Below the pieces are notes generated by a model. The model saw only the letters and a program-made list of their open reading frames with translations. It made no database searches and was not told where the DNA came from. From CAYJAZ01 sp964369185 (GTDB lineage: Bacteria > Desulfobacterota > Desulfovibrionia > Desulfovibrionales > Desulfovibrionaceae), in NCBI GenBank assembly GCA_964369185.1, contig CAYJEN010000070.1, positions 1-7,663 on the forward strand: a stretch of 7,663 bases of DNA, in the 5' to 3' direction. This document shows, piece by piece, positions 1 to 6,999 of the stretch. A program made the translations under genes and the position numbers. Numbering within the stretch: the first letter of the stretch is position 1; each line of letters opens with the position of its first letter.

Positions 1-1
1 C

Positions 2-97
2 GTTAACGGACGATATGAACCTTTATCGGTAGTTAATGAATTTCAACGGCTTTATGGTTTACATTTTGTAATGATTTGTTACTTTTTGTATAAATAG
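2..97 (+). CDS. Possible 3' end of a convergent unknown gene
   Basis: From the left edge a plus-strand frame stays open for 31 codons to TAG at 95-97, reading VNGRYEPLSVVNEFQRLYGL and then a hydrophobic end. The other two plus frames stop within the first 30 bases. I do not recognise the sequence. An open run of this length happens fairly often by chance, so this is only a candidate. It would converge on qatD with a 41-nt gap. Confidence 0.2.
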   Translation, partial: VNGRYEPLSVVNEFQRLYGLHFVMICYFLYK

Positions 98-120
98 AGT
101 ATTCATACCTATATAATACT
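98..120. terminator. Weak AT-rich hairpin after qatD, possible bidirectional terminator
   Basis: AGTATT (98-103) and AATACT (115-120) form a 6-bp inverted repeat around an 11-nt loop. It lies 19 nt past the qatD stop on the minus strand and directly after the TAG at 95-97 of the possible plus-strand reading frame. On the plus strand a short TTT follows; on the minus strand only CTATTTAT follows. The stem has a single G:C pair in six, so it would be a poor terminator on its own. Confidence 0.22.
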
Positions 121-138
121 TTTGGATAGTTTCAAAAA

Positions 139-870
139 TTATAATTTTTCAGTAATTCTTTTATAGTTTGCAGATAATTGTAAACGAACAGTTTCTTGTG
201 AAATTTTAAATGTTTCTGCTAAATGTTTATCAAGCCTATTTGTTTCCCAAGGCATGATTGGCTTAGAATTAATTGTTGCAAATGGTCCATCAGATTCAGG
301 TAAAATCAAATCTAATGGAATTTGTGAAAGCATATTTTTACCTTTATCAGTTGTCAACATTAATTGGTTAACACTAAAATAGCAATTCATTTCAATTGCG
401 CATTGAAGCTCGTTTGAAGTTCCTGTAAACCAATGCAAAATAGACTTACCAACTAATGGAAATTTTTCTAATAAGGATAATACTTCTTTAGTAGCTCCTC
501 TTGAATGAATACTAAGTATTTTTCCACCGTTTTTTTCGCATTCTGATAAAATTTGTGAAAAAATTTCTTTTTGCTTTACAATGGTCTTACGGTTGTCCCT
601 TGTTCCGTCAATTCCAACTTCTCCAACAAATTTGGCAAACTTTATGTTTTCAAGCATAAGTTGTAATTCATTACACTTTTCTTCAATAATTTCTGGGTGT
701 AGTCCAATAGCAGTATGAATATTTTCAAATTTTCTAAAAACTTTTGATGTTGCTAACCAAGCTCTTGGACTTGTAGTTACAGCAAGGGTAAATTGATTGA
801 TTCTATTTGCTTTTTCCGCAACTTCTATTGCTTGTGGATAAAGATCTAGATGGGAGTGAAAATCAATCAT
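139..870 (-). CDS. qatD: QatD, TatD-family metal-dependent DNase of the Qat system
   Basis: Predicted metal-dependent hydrolase of the TatD family, the nuclease component of Qat. All expected metal and active-site residues are present: H5 and H7 in DFHSHLD, H58 in GLHPE, E84 in GEVGID, H122 in SIHSRG, H146 in HWFTG and D194 in ESDGPF. The protein has 243 residues, close to the usual TatD length of about 260, and no signal peptide. The ATG at 870 overlaps the qatC stop (ATGA), with GGAG just upstream, and the N-terminal MIDFHSH is the normal TatD start, which supports this choice. It is the last gene of the operon: no same-strand gene follows in the remaining 138 bases. The ESD in place of the common ETD near the C-terminus is conservative. 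Activity is expected; its cellular target is not shown by the sequence. Confidence 0.93.
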   Translation of the reverse strand: MIDFHSHLDLYPQAIEVAEKANRINQFTLAVTTSPRAWLATSKVFRKFENIHTAIGLHPEIIEEKCNELQLMLENIKFAKFVGEVGIDGTRDNRKTIVKQKEIFSQILSECEKNGGKILSIHSRGATKEVLSLLEKFPLVGKSILHWFTGTSNELQCAIEMNCYFSVNQLMLTTDKGKNMLSQIPLDLILPESDGPFATINSKPIMPWETNRLDKHLAETFKISQETVRLQLSANYKRITEKL

Positions 871-2156
871 TGTACTCCCTCTGAAGATAAAAACTCTTCA
901 ACTTCTCTAATACCTCGCAATACAACATCCTCATAGTCATCTCTAAGGCTACTTGCTGCAAAGCCTAATTGTCCGCGTGTAAATTTTTTTATTCCCATTG
1001 TGCTTACTGTAGCACATGCCTGTAACATAGCTCCAACATCATCTGGACCATTGTTTTTTCTGGCATTTTTCAATTTAGGAAATTTATAACCTTTGGCTGT
1101 TAAATCTTTTATTTTGGCTTTTTTGAATGCCGCTCGTCTTACCATGCACGGAACACACCTGCCGCAATGCTGACCTGAATTTCTTCCGTATTTACCACAG
1201 CTTACAGAATCATTAATAAGTGCTTTAAGTAAAGTTAAATTTTTGCATTCGTCAACAAGTTCTCCTTTCGTTTTAAATTGGTAAGGAGTAATAAATTTAG
1301 CATTTATCCCGACCTTATCCCAAATACTTTGCAACCCTTGAAGATATATAGGATGTGTAGTTTTTGTACTCAAGCTTCCAATTCTTCCTTTATTTAGTGC
1401 AATATTTAAACTAATGAAACCATTTTCTGGAATGATAATTTCTGCTGGATTGTTTTTGTCACTTTTAAGAGCTGACGATGCTAATAAGGCAAAGGCAATA
1501 AATATAATTGATCGAGCGCGAGTTGATGGCTCAGATTCATTTATTGTATGAATTTTACTACTCCATTGGAGGTGTGGAGACGATGAAGAAATGAGCCTTG
1601 CAAACTTCACCTGATTCGCACATTCTTTTCGCACAGCTTGCGAAATAAAAACTGGGTTTCTATTATCTTCTATTAAGTCAATGGCTCCAATTAAACTGTC
1701 AACCCCTCCAGAGAGAAGGGAAACACAATCACAGTTTTCAAGTTTTGGTATTAGTAAGTTACCTTGAAACAAAGGATAGTTCATGCCACCGTCAAAGGTA
1801 AGATGCCATATATCACCACTAAGAAATCTGAGAGTATTTTCAAAGTCAGTTTTCACTGTATCCCATAGGTTAGGATTTGAAACTTTAATAGAAAGTTCCA
1901 TTTCGCGTGTCCAACCATCTGGTGAAGTTTGACGTGTAACAGCTTTATCAGCAGCAGCTACAGAAAGAGAAATAGACAAAAAGTCCATTATTTCTGCAGA
2001 GGGTATCAGCCCACTTCTTCTTATGTCTTTAAATAAAGTTGATGCAAAATAACCAACATCATCTCTTTTAGACGTTTCATACATAGAAAAATATTTGCTT
2101 TTATTATCAAGTTTTTGTGGAATTAAATTTTTTGTTGTACAAATAATTTTTGTCAT
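867..2156 (-). CDS. qatC: QatC, QueC-like PP-loop enzyme of the Qat system
   Basis: QueC enzymes use ATP to convert 7-carboxy-7-deazaguanine to preQ0. QatC is a defence-associated relative whose substrate may be a protein. The ATP-binding PP-loop SGGVDS is intact at 149-154. A four-cysteine zinc site lies at C320, C331, C334 and C337 (C-x10-C-x2-C-x2-C), followed by MVRRAAF. STRARSIIFIAFALL (211-225) and IIPENGFISLN (241-251) sit where QueC has its substrate and ATP-contacting segments. At 429 residues it is far longer than QueC (about 230): residues 1-140 are an N-terminal extension with no recognised domain, and about 65 residues (365-429) extend past the zinc site. The extension and context argue against it being the housekeeping queC; no queD, queE or queF is nearby. 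Both ends overlap their neighbours by 4 nt (ATGA). AGGTG lies four nt before the ATG. Confidence 0.93.
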   Translation of the reverse strand: MTKIICTTKNLIPQKLDNKSKYFSMYETSKRDDVGYFASTLFKDIRRSGLIPSAEIMDFLSISLSVAAADKAVTRQTSPDGWTREMELSIKVSNPNLWDTVKTDFENTLRFLSGDIWHLTFDGGMNYPLFQGNLLIPKLENCDCVSLLSGGVDSLIGAIDLIEDNRNPVFISQAVRKECANQVKFARLISSSSPHLQWSSKIHTINESEPSTRARSIIFIAFALLASSALKSDKNNPAEIIIPENGFISLNIALNKGRIGSLSTKTTHPIYLQGLQSIWDKVGINAKFITPYQFKTKGELVDECKNLTLLKALINDSVSCGKYGRNSGQHCGRCVPCMVRRAAFKKAKIKDLTAKGYKFPKLKNARKNNGPDDVGAMLQACATVSTMGIKKFTRGQLGFAASSLRDDYEDVVLRGIREVEEFLSSEGVQ

Positions 2157-2992
2157 ACTTCACCTTCAAAAACTTCAAAAGTTAACTGAATAGTAGATGA
2201 TAATATCTGCTGAACTTCAGCGTTGTTAGGTTCAAGAGCCTGAGAACGTAATTTTTCGAGTTGAACACTTAGCTGGCTCTTTATATAATTTTGCATATTT
2301 GTAGTCAGTTCACATTTCTGTGTTGCAGAAAGCCTGCTTCTCTCAAAACCTTGCCCTAAATCGCAAAGCACTTGATTACATATGATTGAGGACAAATATA
2401 ACTCCATCAAAATCCAGCTATCATCTACACGCATATCAAAAATATTTATATCTGGATTTATTGTCAACAATTTTGAAATTGATTCTGCAATAGCAGACTT
2501 ACATGACTCCTCTTCTAATGTTCCACCACGAGTAAGAATTAACTCGGCAAGGTTTTCTCCAATTTCATCAGCGGATAAATTCGCTTGTGAATTTTGATTT
2601 AACCAACTGAGAAGTTTTTCATTTGTTCCAGATTTAATCTCTTGGAGAGTATTATATAAAATTCCACCAATATGCGTAGCAACCCTCATTCTTGAGGCAA
2701 GTACTGCAGAACCACCGTTTCCAGTTTTTGAATAGTGTCCTAAGGCTCTGCTGAGTGATTCAGTATCTGATGTTTTTAAGTAATCCCCCAAGTTCTTATT
2801 GGCTTGAGCAAACCTTCTTAATGGTGCTACTTGAGTTTGTTGCTTGTAAGGAAGTATCACTTGAGGCGTAGTCAAAGGAATACCTAAGTTAGTTTCATTA
2901 GAATTAGTAATTTCATCTGACAGTCCATCTAACCACGGAGGGTCAAAAGGTATACGTGAACCTGGACCAGAGCTTGATGTTGATGTCCCCAT
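2153..2992 (-). CDS. qatB: QatB, Qat antiphage system protein with conserved MG N-terminus
   Basis: QatB is required in the Qat system but has no recognised enzymatic domain. The first 24 residues are distinctive: MGTSTSSSGPGSRIPFDPPW, then LDGL. This Gly/Ser/Thr-rich, probably disordered tail ending in a PPW motif resembles the start of QatB proteins as I recall them. Met removal would expose Gly-2. Residues 50-110 carry the other conserved-looking block (RRFAQANKNLGDYLK, then LGHYSKTGNGGSAVLASRM). The rest is predicted helical. I see no signal peptide, no membrane segment, and no metal-binding or nucleotide-binding motif. The ATG sits 2 nt after the qatA stop, with AAGG six nt upstream, and the stop overlaps the qatC start by 4 nt (ATGA). 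The exposed N-terminus next to a QueC-like enzyme suggests it is a modification substrate; that is inference. Confidence 0.9.
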   Translation of the reverse strand: MGTSTSSSGPGSRIPFDPPWLDGLSDEITNSNETNLGIPLTTPQVILPYKQQTQVAPLRRFAQANKNLGDYLKTSDTESLSRALGHYSKTGNGGSAVLASRMRVATHIGGILYNTLQEIKSGTNEKLLSWLNQNSQANLSADEIGENLAELILTRGGTLEEESCKSAIAESISKLLTINPDINIFDMRVDDSWILMELYLSSIICNQVLCDLGQGFERSRLSATQKCELTTNMQNYIKSQLSVQLEKLRSQALEPNNAEVQQILSSTIQLTFEVFEGEV

Positions 2993-2994
2993 AA

Positions 2995-4860
2995 TTAGCC
3001 TTTTTGTATTGCCTTTTTAGTTGTTTCTGGGGTTTTTTCATCCTCATACCATACTACTAAAAGCTCTTTTGCCCATTCAGTTTCTTGAATAAGCGGAATA
3101 ATAGCGGCATCACGTTTTTGTGGAATTATTGCAGATAAAAACTCTACTAACTCAGCCGACAATTCAGTGCGAGTTGTTGAAAATTTAATTGCGTTAAGAA
3201 TAATTTCAAGTTTCCAATTTTCTGTTCTTGCTCTTTGCCTTATTTTTCTTAGTATGACACTTGCTTCATTAGCAGTTATTTTATTTATTTCTGTTTTCAG
3301 CGTTGCAATAACCAAATTATAATTATTACAAAGAATTTCTAATAGTTCTTGAGCTTCATCAGACAAATCTTCTGATTCATAAAATGAGATAGAGCTATTT
3401 TTACTTAGATAAACAAGTGGGCGTAAATCAACCGTACCAAGTGTAGGCTTTAGCTTTATCCATTCATTCATAAAGGGTTCGTTCCATTCATCAGGTAATG
3501 CATTACCTTCTTCTTTATTGATTTCACTTTCTATCTTTTCAAGAAATTCAAGCTTGCCATCAGTCGTTTTAGCAACTTCATTAGCTAGAAAAGTAAATGC
3601 TCTTTGCGAGGCACACCTTTCAAATAATTGCATTTTTACTAAAGAGTCAAAAGTAATGTTCATTTCTTGCTGACTTGCCATTGACTTGCGTATCACTAAA
3701 TTATTGAGAAATCTTTTTATAAGCCTTGGGTTTCCTGCTATTTGTGGTGAAGAAATCATTATACTGGCGAGTTGACTAAGAGATTCCAATTCTTCAGTCA
3801 TCTCTTCAGCCATTTTTAGTGAAATCTCTTTATATACTTTTGTGATTTTATTATGCGTTAGTACCCCTTCCCACGATTTTTTTAATTGTTTCAATAAATT
3901 TGACTTAGCTTTATCTTTATCACCTTTTGAAATTCGTCCATCTTGAAAAGCAAGTTCTGTAAATAAAGAAAGTAAATATACTTTCACTTCATTTATGCCA
4001 AGCTGTGGAACAGCAAGGGGAATTTGAATCAATTTATCAAAATAGCTTGTAACTAAATCATCACTTATATCAATTCCAAAGTGTGCTTTTACGGATGTTC
4101 TAATCATTTGCTCATCTGCAGCAATAATGAATGTTGTTCTTTTGATAAACAGTAATAACCGCATAGCTTCAAGTGTTGAGATCGCTGTGTTAGGCAAGCA
4201 TCTATCTAGATCATCGACAAGCACGACAAGTCTAATATCTAAATCAACTAAAAGAGTTTCAAAAAGGTTACGCAGTTCAGATATTTCTTGAGGAATTGAC
4301 TTATCTGTCTTCTCATTTAACACCCCTTTATAAGTATCACTAAGTTGACCAATAGCTGTTATAGCTCCTTCCGTTTGCGAATCTGTTAAAGCCCCCCCGC
4401 TCGCAAGCGTACTACCAACTCCTACTAATGCTCCTATAGGACCTCCTATAGAAGCACCAATAAATGCACTACTTGCAACTGAAACTGTTGATTTTGTAAG
4501 GCGTAACCAGTTGATGCGGGACATAAAGTCTTTTGCTTTACCTAGAAGAGTTTTATTCTCTTTCGCTTTCTCAACTAAAATATCTGCTACTTTTTGTAGT
4601 AAAGCCATTCGTGCATCTTCATAGCCTTGGTATAACCATGCATTAAACTCAATTAAGATATAGTTTTTCTTATCTTCACTAGTTTTATTTTTTAAAGATT
4701 CACCTATCATCTTAACAAGCGATGATTTACCGACACCCCATCCACCAGAAACACCAATTGAAACAGGTTCGTCATTAGCTCGTATAATTAAATCTGAAGC
4801 CGTATTTGCTAAGGTTATAAAATTTAATAAATCATCAGTTGTTTCTTTATCTATAAGCAT
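2995..4860 (-). CDS. qatA: QatA, KAP-family P-loop ATPase of the Qat antiphage system
   Basis: ATPase component of the four-gene Qat system (QueC-like enzyme associated with ATPase and TatD DNase). Walker A is GGWGVGKSS (G39 to S47, with K45) and Walker B is LVVLVDDLDRC (211-221, with D216 and D217); RTTFIIAADE (241-250) looks like the sensor strand and NPRLIKRFLNN (377-387) is the NPRxxKR-type element seen in KAP ATPases. Between Walker A and B, residues about 125-157 form a Gly/Ala-rich hydrophobic stretch (SSAFIGASIGGPIGALVGVG), the place where many KAP NTPases carry membrane helices, so membrane association is possible. The C-terminal third is helical and charged with no recognised domain. 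The 621-residue ORF is intact and starts at an ATG with Shine-Dalgarno GAGGTG. It follows the restriction gene by 35 nt and precedes qatB by 2 nt. The identification rests on the KAP motifs plus the qatBCD context. Confidence 0.93.
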   Translation of the reverse strand: MLIDKETTDDLLNFITLANTASDLIIRANDEPVSIGVSGGWGVGKSSLVKMIGESLKNKTSEDKKNYILIEFNAWLYQGYEDARMALLQKVADILVEKAKENKTLLGKAKDFMSRINWLRLTKSTVSVASSAFIGASIGGPIGALVGVGSTLASGGALTDSQTEGAITAIGQLSDTYKGVLNEKTDKSIPQEISELRNLFETLLVDLDIRLVVLVDDLDRCLPNTAISTLEAMRLLLFIKRTTFIIAADEQMIRTSVKAHFGIDISDDLVTSYFDKLIQIPLAVPQLGINEVKVYLLSLFTELAFQDGRISKGDKDKAKSNLLKQLKKSWEGVLTHNKITKVYKEISLKMAEEMTEELESLSQLASIMISSPQIAGNPRLIKRFLNNLVIRKSMASQQEMNITFDSLVKMQLFERCASQRAFTFLANEVAKTTDGKLEFLEKIESEINKEEGNALPDEWNEPFMNEWIKLKPTLGTVDLRPLVYLSKNSSISFYESEDLSDEAQELLEILCNNYNLVIATLKTEINKITANEASVILRKIRQRARTENWKLEIILNAIKFSTTRTELSAELVEFLSAIIPQKRDAAIIPLIQETEWAKELLVVWYEDEKTPETTKKAIQKG

Positions 4861-4889
4861 ATAACACCTCAGAGTCGTTTATACAATAA

Positions 4890-4918
4890 ATTATCCTAAA
4901 ATCCTTTATATCCACCAA
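4890..4918 (-). promoter_or_regulatory. Candidate internal promoter before qatA
   Basis: TTGGTG (4918-4913) and GATAAT (4895-4890) are spaced by 17 bp on the minus strand. The -10 matches consensus in five of six positions, the -35 in only three. It lies at the 3' end of the restriction gene and would start transcripts near 4883, ahead of the strong qatA Shine-Dalgarno GAGGTG (4870-4865). AT-rich sequence yields such matches by chance, so this is only suggestive. Confidence 0.3.
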
Positions 4919-5690
4919 AGCCAAGTAAGTAAGCAGACATTGCAATAGAGAAATCTTTATCTTTTATATCAAGCTTCTTGGCGTTTACTTCAAGTTCTTG
5001 CATAACTGTGTCATTAGGTACAGCGATTTCTTTGGCCTCACTCACAGCTTTTTCTATAATGTTTGGAAGAACCATACAAAGCTGATAAAAAGCGTCGTCT
5101 TGCCCCGTGACCAAAGCGTAAAACTCGTCAACGCTTACACGTCTGATAAGCTTATGCCCCACTTTTTTCTCGTCAATTGTTGTTTCCCACTTGATGTTTT
5201 GTGAGCGTTTGGCAATCACTTCAACAAGAAAACACGCACAAGAATCATCATGCAATATCTGATTTTGCATTTTTATAAAAGTTTTCCCTGCTGATGCTGA
5301 ATTCATTGTATTGTGCTTGTTTTTCATTTCAGCATAAATACTTTTGACCACGCTCCCATCTGGCAAAGTTATTCCATCATCATTTTTGTAAATGATATCC
5401 CAACCATTCTTAGGAACTTCACATTTATCTATATACTGAAATATTCTTTGATGGAAGTAGCCAATATCATTATTGTTTGACTTGTCACGCTGTCTAAAAA
5501 TTTCATTACTGATAATTTCATCCCATGAAGCTTTGTATACAGTTTTATCAAAAATTAGCTTTATTGGATCAATAATATTCTTATTAAATCTTTTTAAATC
5601 AAAAGATTGTAATTTATCGCCATATTCTTTAATCGTTTCTTGGACGTGTTTAATTAAATCTTCTTCATTAATAAATGATAATTTCCACAT
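4896..5690 (-). CDS. Eco47II-family type II restriction endonuclease
   Basis: Predicted to cleave DNA at unmethylated sites; the family's namesake Eco47II recognises GGNCC. The 264-residue protein shows the family's recognisable blocks: KHVQETIKEY near the N-terminus, DLKRFNKNIIDPIKL (31-45), EIFRQRDKSNN (63-73), IGYFHQRIFQY (76-86), and a late LGFGGYKGF end. A PD-(D/E)xK-like nuclease core can be picked out: D98 in GWDII, then E121-x-K123 in YAEMKNKHNTMN. The ATG at 5690 follows the methyltransferase stop by 8 nt and has AGGA, overlapping that stop, six nt upstream. Methyltransferase-first order in one operon is a common way to ensure protection before cleavage. The gene is intact, with no frameshift. 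I assign the family from recalled similarity of these blocks; the catalytic residues are my own reading, and the exact site may differ from GGNCC. Confidence 0.88.
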   Translation of the reverse strand: MWKLSFINEEDLIKHVQETIKEYGDKLQSFDLKRFNKNIIDPIKLIFDKTVYKASWDEIISNEIFRQRDKSNNNDIGYFHQRIFQYIDKCEVPKNGWDIIYKNDDGITLPDGSVVKSIYAEMKNKHNTMNSASAGKTFIKMQNQILHDDSCACFLVEVIAKRSQNIKWETTIDEKKVGHKLIRRVSVDEFYALVTGQDDAFYQLCMVLPNIIEKAVSEAKEIAVPNDTVMQELEVNAKKLDIKDKDFSIAMSAYLLGFGGYKGF

Positions 5691-5698
5691 ATTAAATC

Positions 5699-6928
5699 CT
5701 ACTTAGAAAGAGCGGTTAAAGAGTTTTTAATTTGTACTGTAATTTCATAGGCTAGATTTACAGGAACTGCATTCCCAATCTGTTTATATTGTTGCACTAC
5801 ACTTCCGCAAAAAGCCCAATCATCTGGAAAAGACTGACAACGAGCATTTTCTCTAATCGTAAAAGGACGAGCTTCAATTGGGTGACATCTTTCTGTCTGT
5901 TTTTGACTTGGAGAAGTAAGCACTGTCAACGAAGGTTCATCAAGGCTAAGACGACGTAAAATCCCTGTCCTGCCACCTTCCATATCCCAACATGTCTTCA
6001 TGTATTCTTTAGCTATGGCTTCTGGAATGTCTCTCCAATATCCTCCAGGAGGGACAAGTTTAAAAATATCCCTTTTATGTTCTGAATACTGAGTTCCTTC
6101 ACTTTTAGGGCAATCTGTCAAAATATCACGTAACACTGGCTTATATTTATGTTTTTTAGGAAAAGTATAGTCAGTTTTATCTAATAAATCGTTTCGTGTA
6201 CCAATAACAATAAGTCTTTCCCTTTTTTGTGGAACACCATAATCCCAAGCATTTACAACTTCAAACTTTATTGAGTATCCTGCTTGAGTAAAAATATCTT
6301 TCATAATGCTAAATGTTTGCCCTTTATCATGCGACAAAAGTCCACGCACATTTTCAAAGAGAAACATTTTAGGCTGTAACTTTTCAAGAAATAGAGCATA
6401 GTGATAGAATAACGTTCCACGAGCATCTTCAAGCCCAAGTCTTTTACCTGCGTAGGAAAATGCTTGGCATGGTGCACCACCTGAAAGCAAATCTAGTTCA
6501 CCTTTTTTTATATTAAAATATTTTTCAAGGTCTTGAGAAGAGATATTAGCTATATCGTCGTGTATGACACGCCATTCTGGACGATTCTTTTTTAATGTTT
6601 CAGATGCGTACTTATCAACTTCTACAAGGGCTATTGTTTCAAAACCAGCTCTTTCGATTCCAAGAGCTAAACCGCCTGCACCTGCAAAAAGTTCTATGAC
6701 TTTTGGTTTACTTATGAGAGTTGCTTGACTATCAACTACTTCCACTACATCGCCTACATTACACTCTAAAGTATGACAAATCTTTTCGATACTTTCTAAA
6801 GAGATTGCTTCATTCTTTCCCATTCGAGCAAGTACATTAAAGCTAATCCCCGAAGCTTCTTTTAATTCTGTTCTATTCATCTGTTTGTCTGATAATAAGT
6901 TCCATAGGTTGCTATAACTAATGGGCAT
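5699..6928 (-). CDS. DNA (cytosine-5) methyltransferase with N-terminal HTH, type II R-M
   Basis: Transfers a methyl group from S-adenosylmethionine to C5 of cytosine in the recognition site and so protects host DNA from the restriction enzyme encoded next. The conserved motifs are all present and in order: motif I FAGAGG (81-86), motif IV GGAPCQAFS with nucleophile C154, motif VI ENVRG (192-196), motif VIII QKRERLIVIG (234-243) and motif X GNAVPV (385-390). The target-recognition region is roughly 255-345. Residues about 5-65 form a Cro/CI-type helix-turn-helix (MNRTELKEASGIS, then ISLESIEKICHTL), an addition found in m5C methyltransferases that also repress or activate their own operon. The ATG at 6928 includes this whole domain and has AGGAG nine nt upstream. 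The stop codon overlaps the Shine-Dalgarno of the next gene. Specificity is inferred from the Eco47II-like partner to be GGNCC or close to it; it cannot be read from the sequence. Confidence 0.95.
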   Translation of the reverse strand: MPISYSNLWNLLSDKQMNRTELKEASGISFNVLARMGKNEAISLESIEKICHTLECNVGDVVEVVDSQATLISKPKVIELFAGAGGLALGIERAGFETIALVEVDKYASETLKKNRPEWRVIHDDIANISSQDLEKYFNIKKGELDLLSGGAPCQAFSYAGKRLGLEDARGTLFYHYALFLEKLQPKMFLFENVRGLLSHDKGQTFSIMKDIFTQAGYSIKFEVVNAWDYGVPQKRERLIVIGTRNDLLDKTDYTFPKKHKYKPVLRDILTDCPKSEGTQYSEHKRDIFKLVPPGGYWRDIPEAIAKEYMKTCWDMEGGRTGILRRLSLDEPSLTVLTSPSQKQTERCHPIEARPFTIRENARCQSFPDDWAFCGSVVQQYKQIGNAVPVNLAYEITVQIKNSLTALSK

Positions 6929-6966
6929 TATTACTATCTCCTATAAAGTGTTTTTACATGAGAAGG

Positions 6967-6995
6967 AGTATAGTTTAGTTCGCTACAAAAGGCAA
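6967..6995 (-). promoter_or_regulatory. Sigma70-type promoter of the R-M/Qat operon
   Basis: The -35 box TTGCCT (6995-6990) and the -10 box TATACT (6972-6967) are separated by exactly 17 bp. Four of six bases match consensus at -35 and five of six at -10. Transcription should start near 6960, giving a leader of about 32 nt that contains the Shine-Dalgarno AGGAG at 6942-6938, nine nt before the methyltransferase ATG. It is the only strong promoter I see in the gap between endA and the six-gene defence operon. Confidence 0.65.
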
Positions 6996-6999
6996 GTTT

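Larger units (their letters stand above)
139..6928 (-). other. Six-gene defence operon: type II R-M pair plus QatABCD
   Basis: Six co-directional genes follow one promoter: methyltransferase, restriction enzyme, qatA, qatB, qatC, qatD. The junctions are 8 nt, 35 nt and 2 nt gaps, then two 4-nt ATGA overlaps. I see no hairpin with a T-run at any internal junction. Tight spacing within qatABCD implies translational coupling. The 35-nt gap before qatA is the only place with room for a separate promoter, and a candidate exists there. Co-transcription of the whole block is inferred from spacing. Confidence 0.75.

Noticed and set aside
867..2156. Housekeeping queC in a queuosine gene cluster
   Set aside because: The protein is far longer than QueC and is flanked by a KAP ATPase, QatB and a TatD-like gene with overlapping ends, which is the Qat arrangement; no other queuosine genes are present.
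2382..2597. Plus-strand ORF of 71 codons inside qatB
   Set aside because: It is antisense to qatB, with no Shine-Dalgarno that I can see and no recognisable protein features.
4998..5706. Plus-strand ORFs of 68 and 77 codons (4998-5204 and 5473-5706)
   Set aside because: Both are antisense to the restriction enzyme gene, which has recognisable family blocks throughout.
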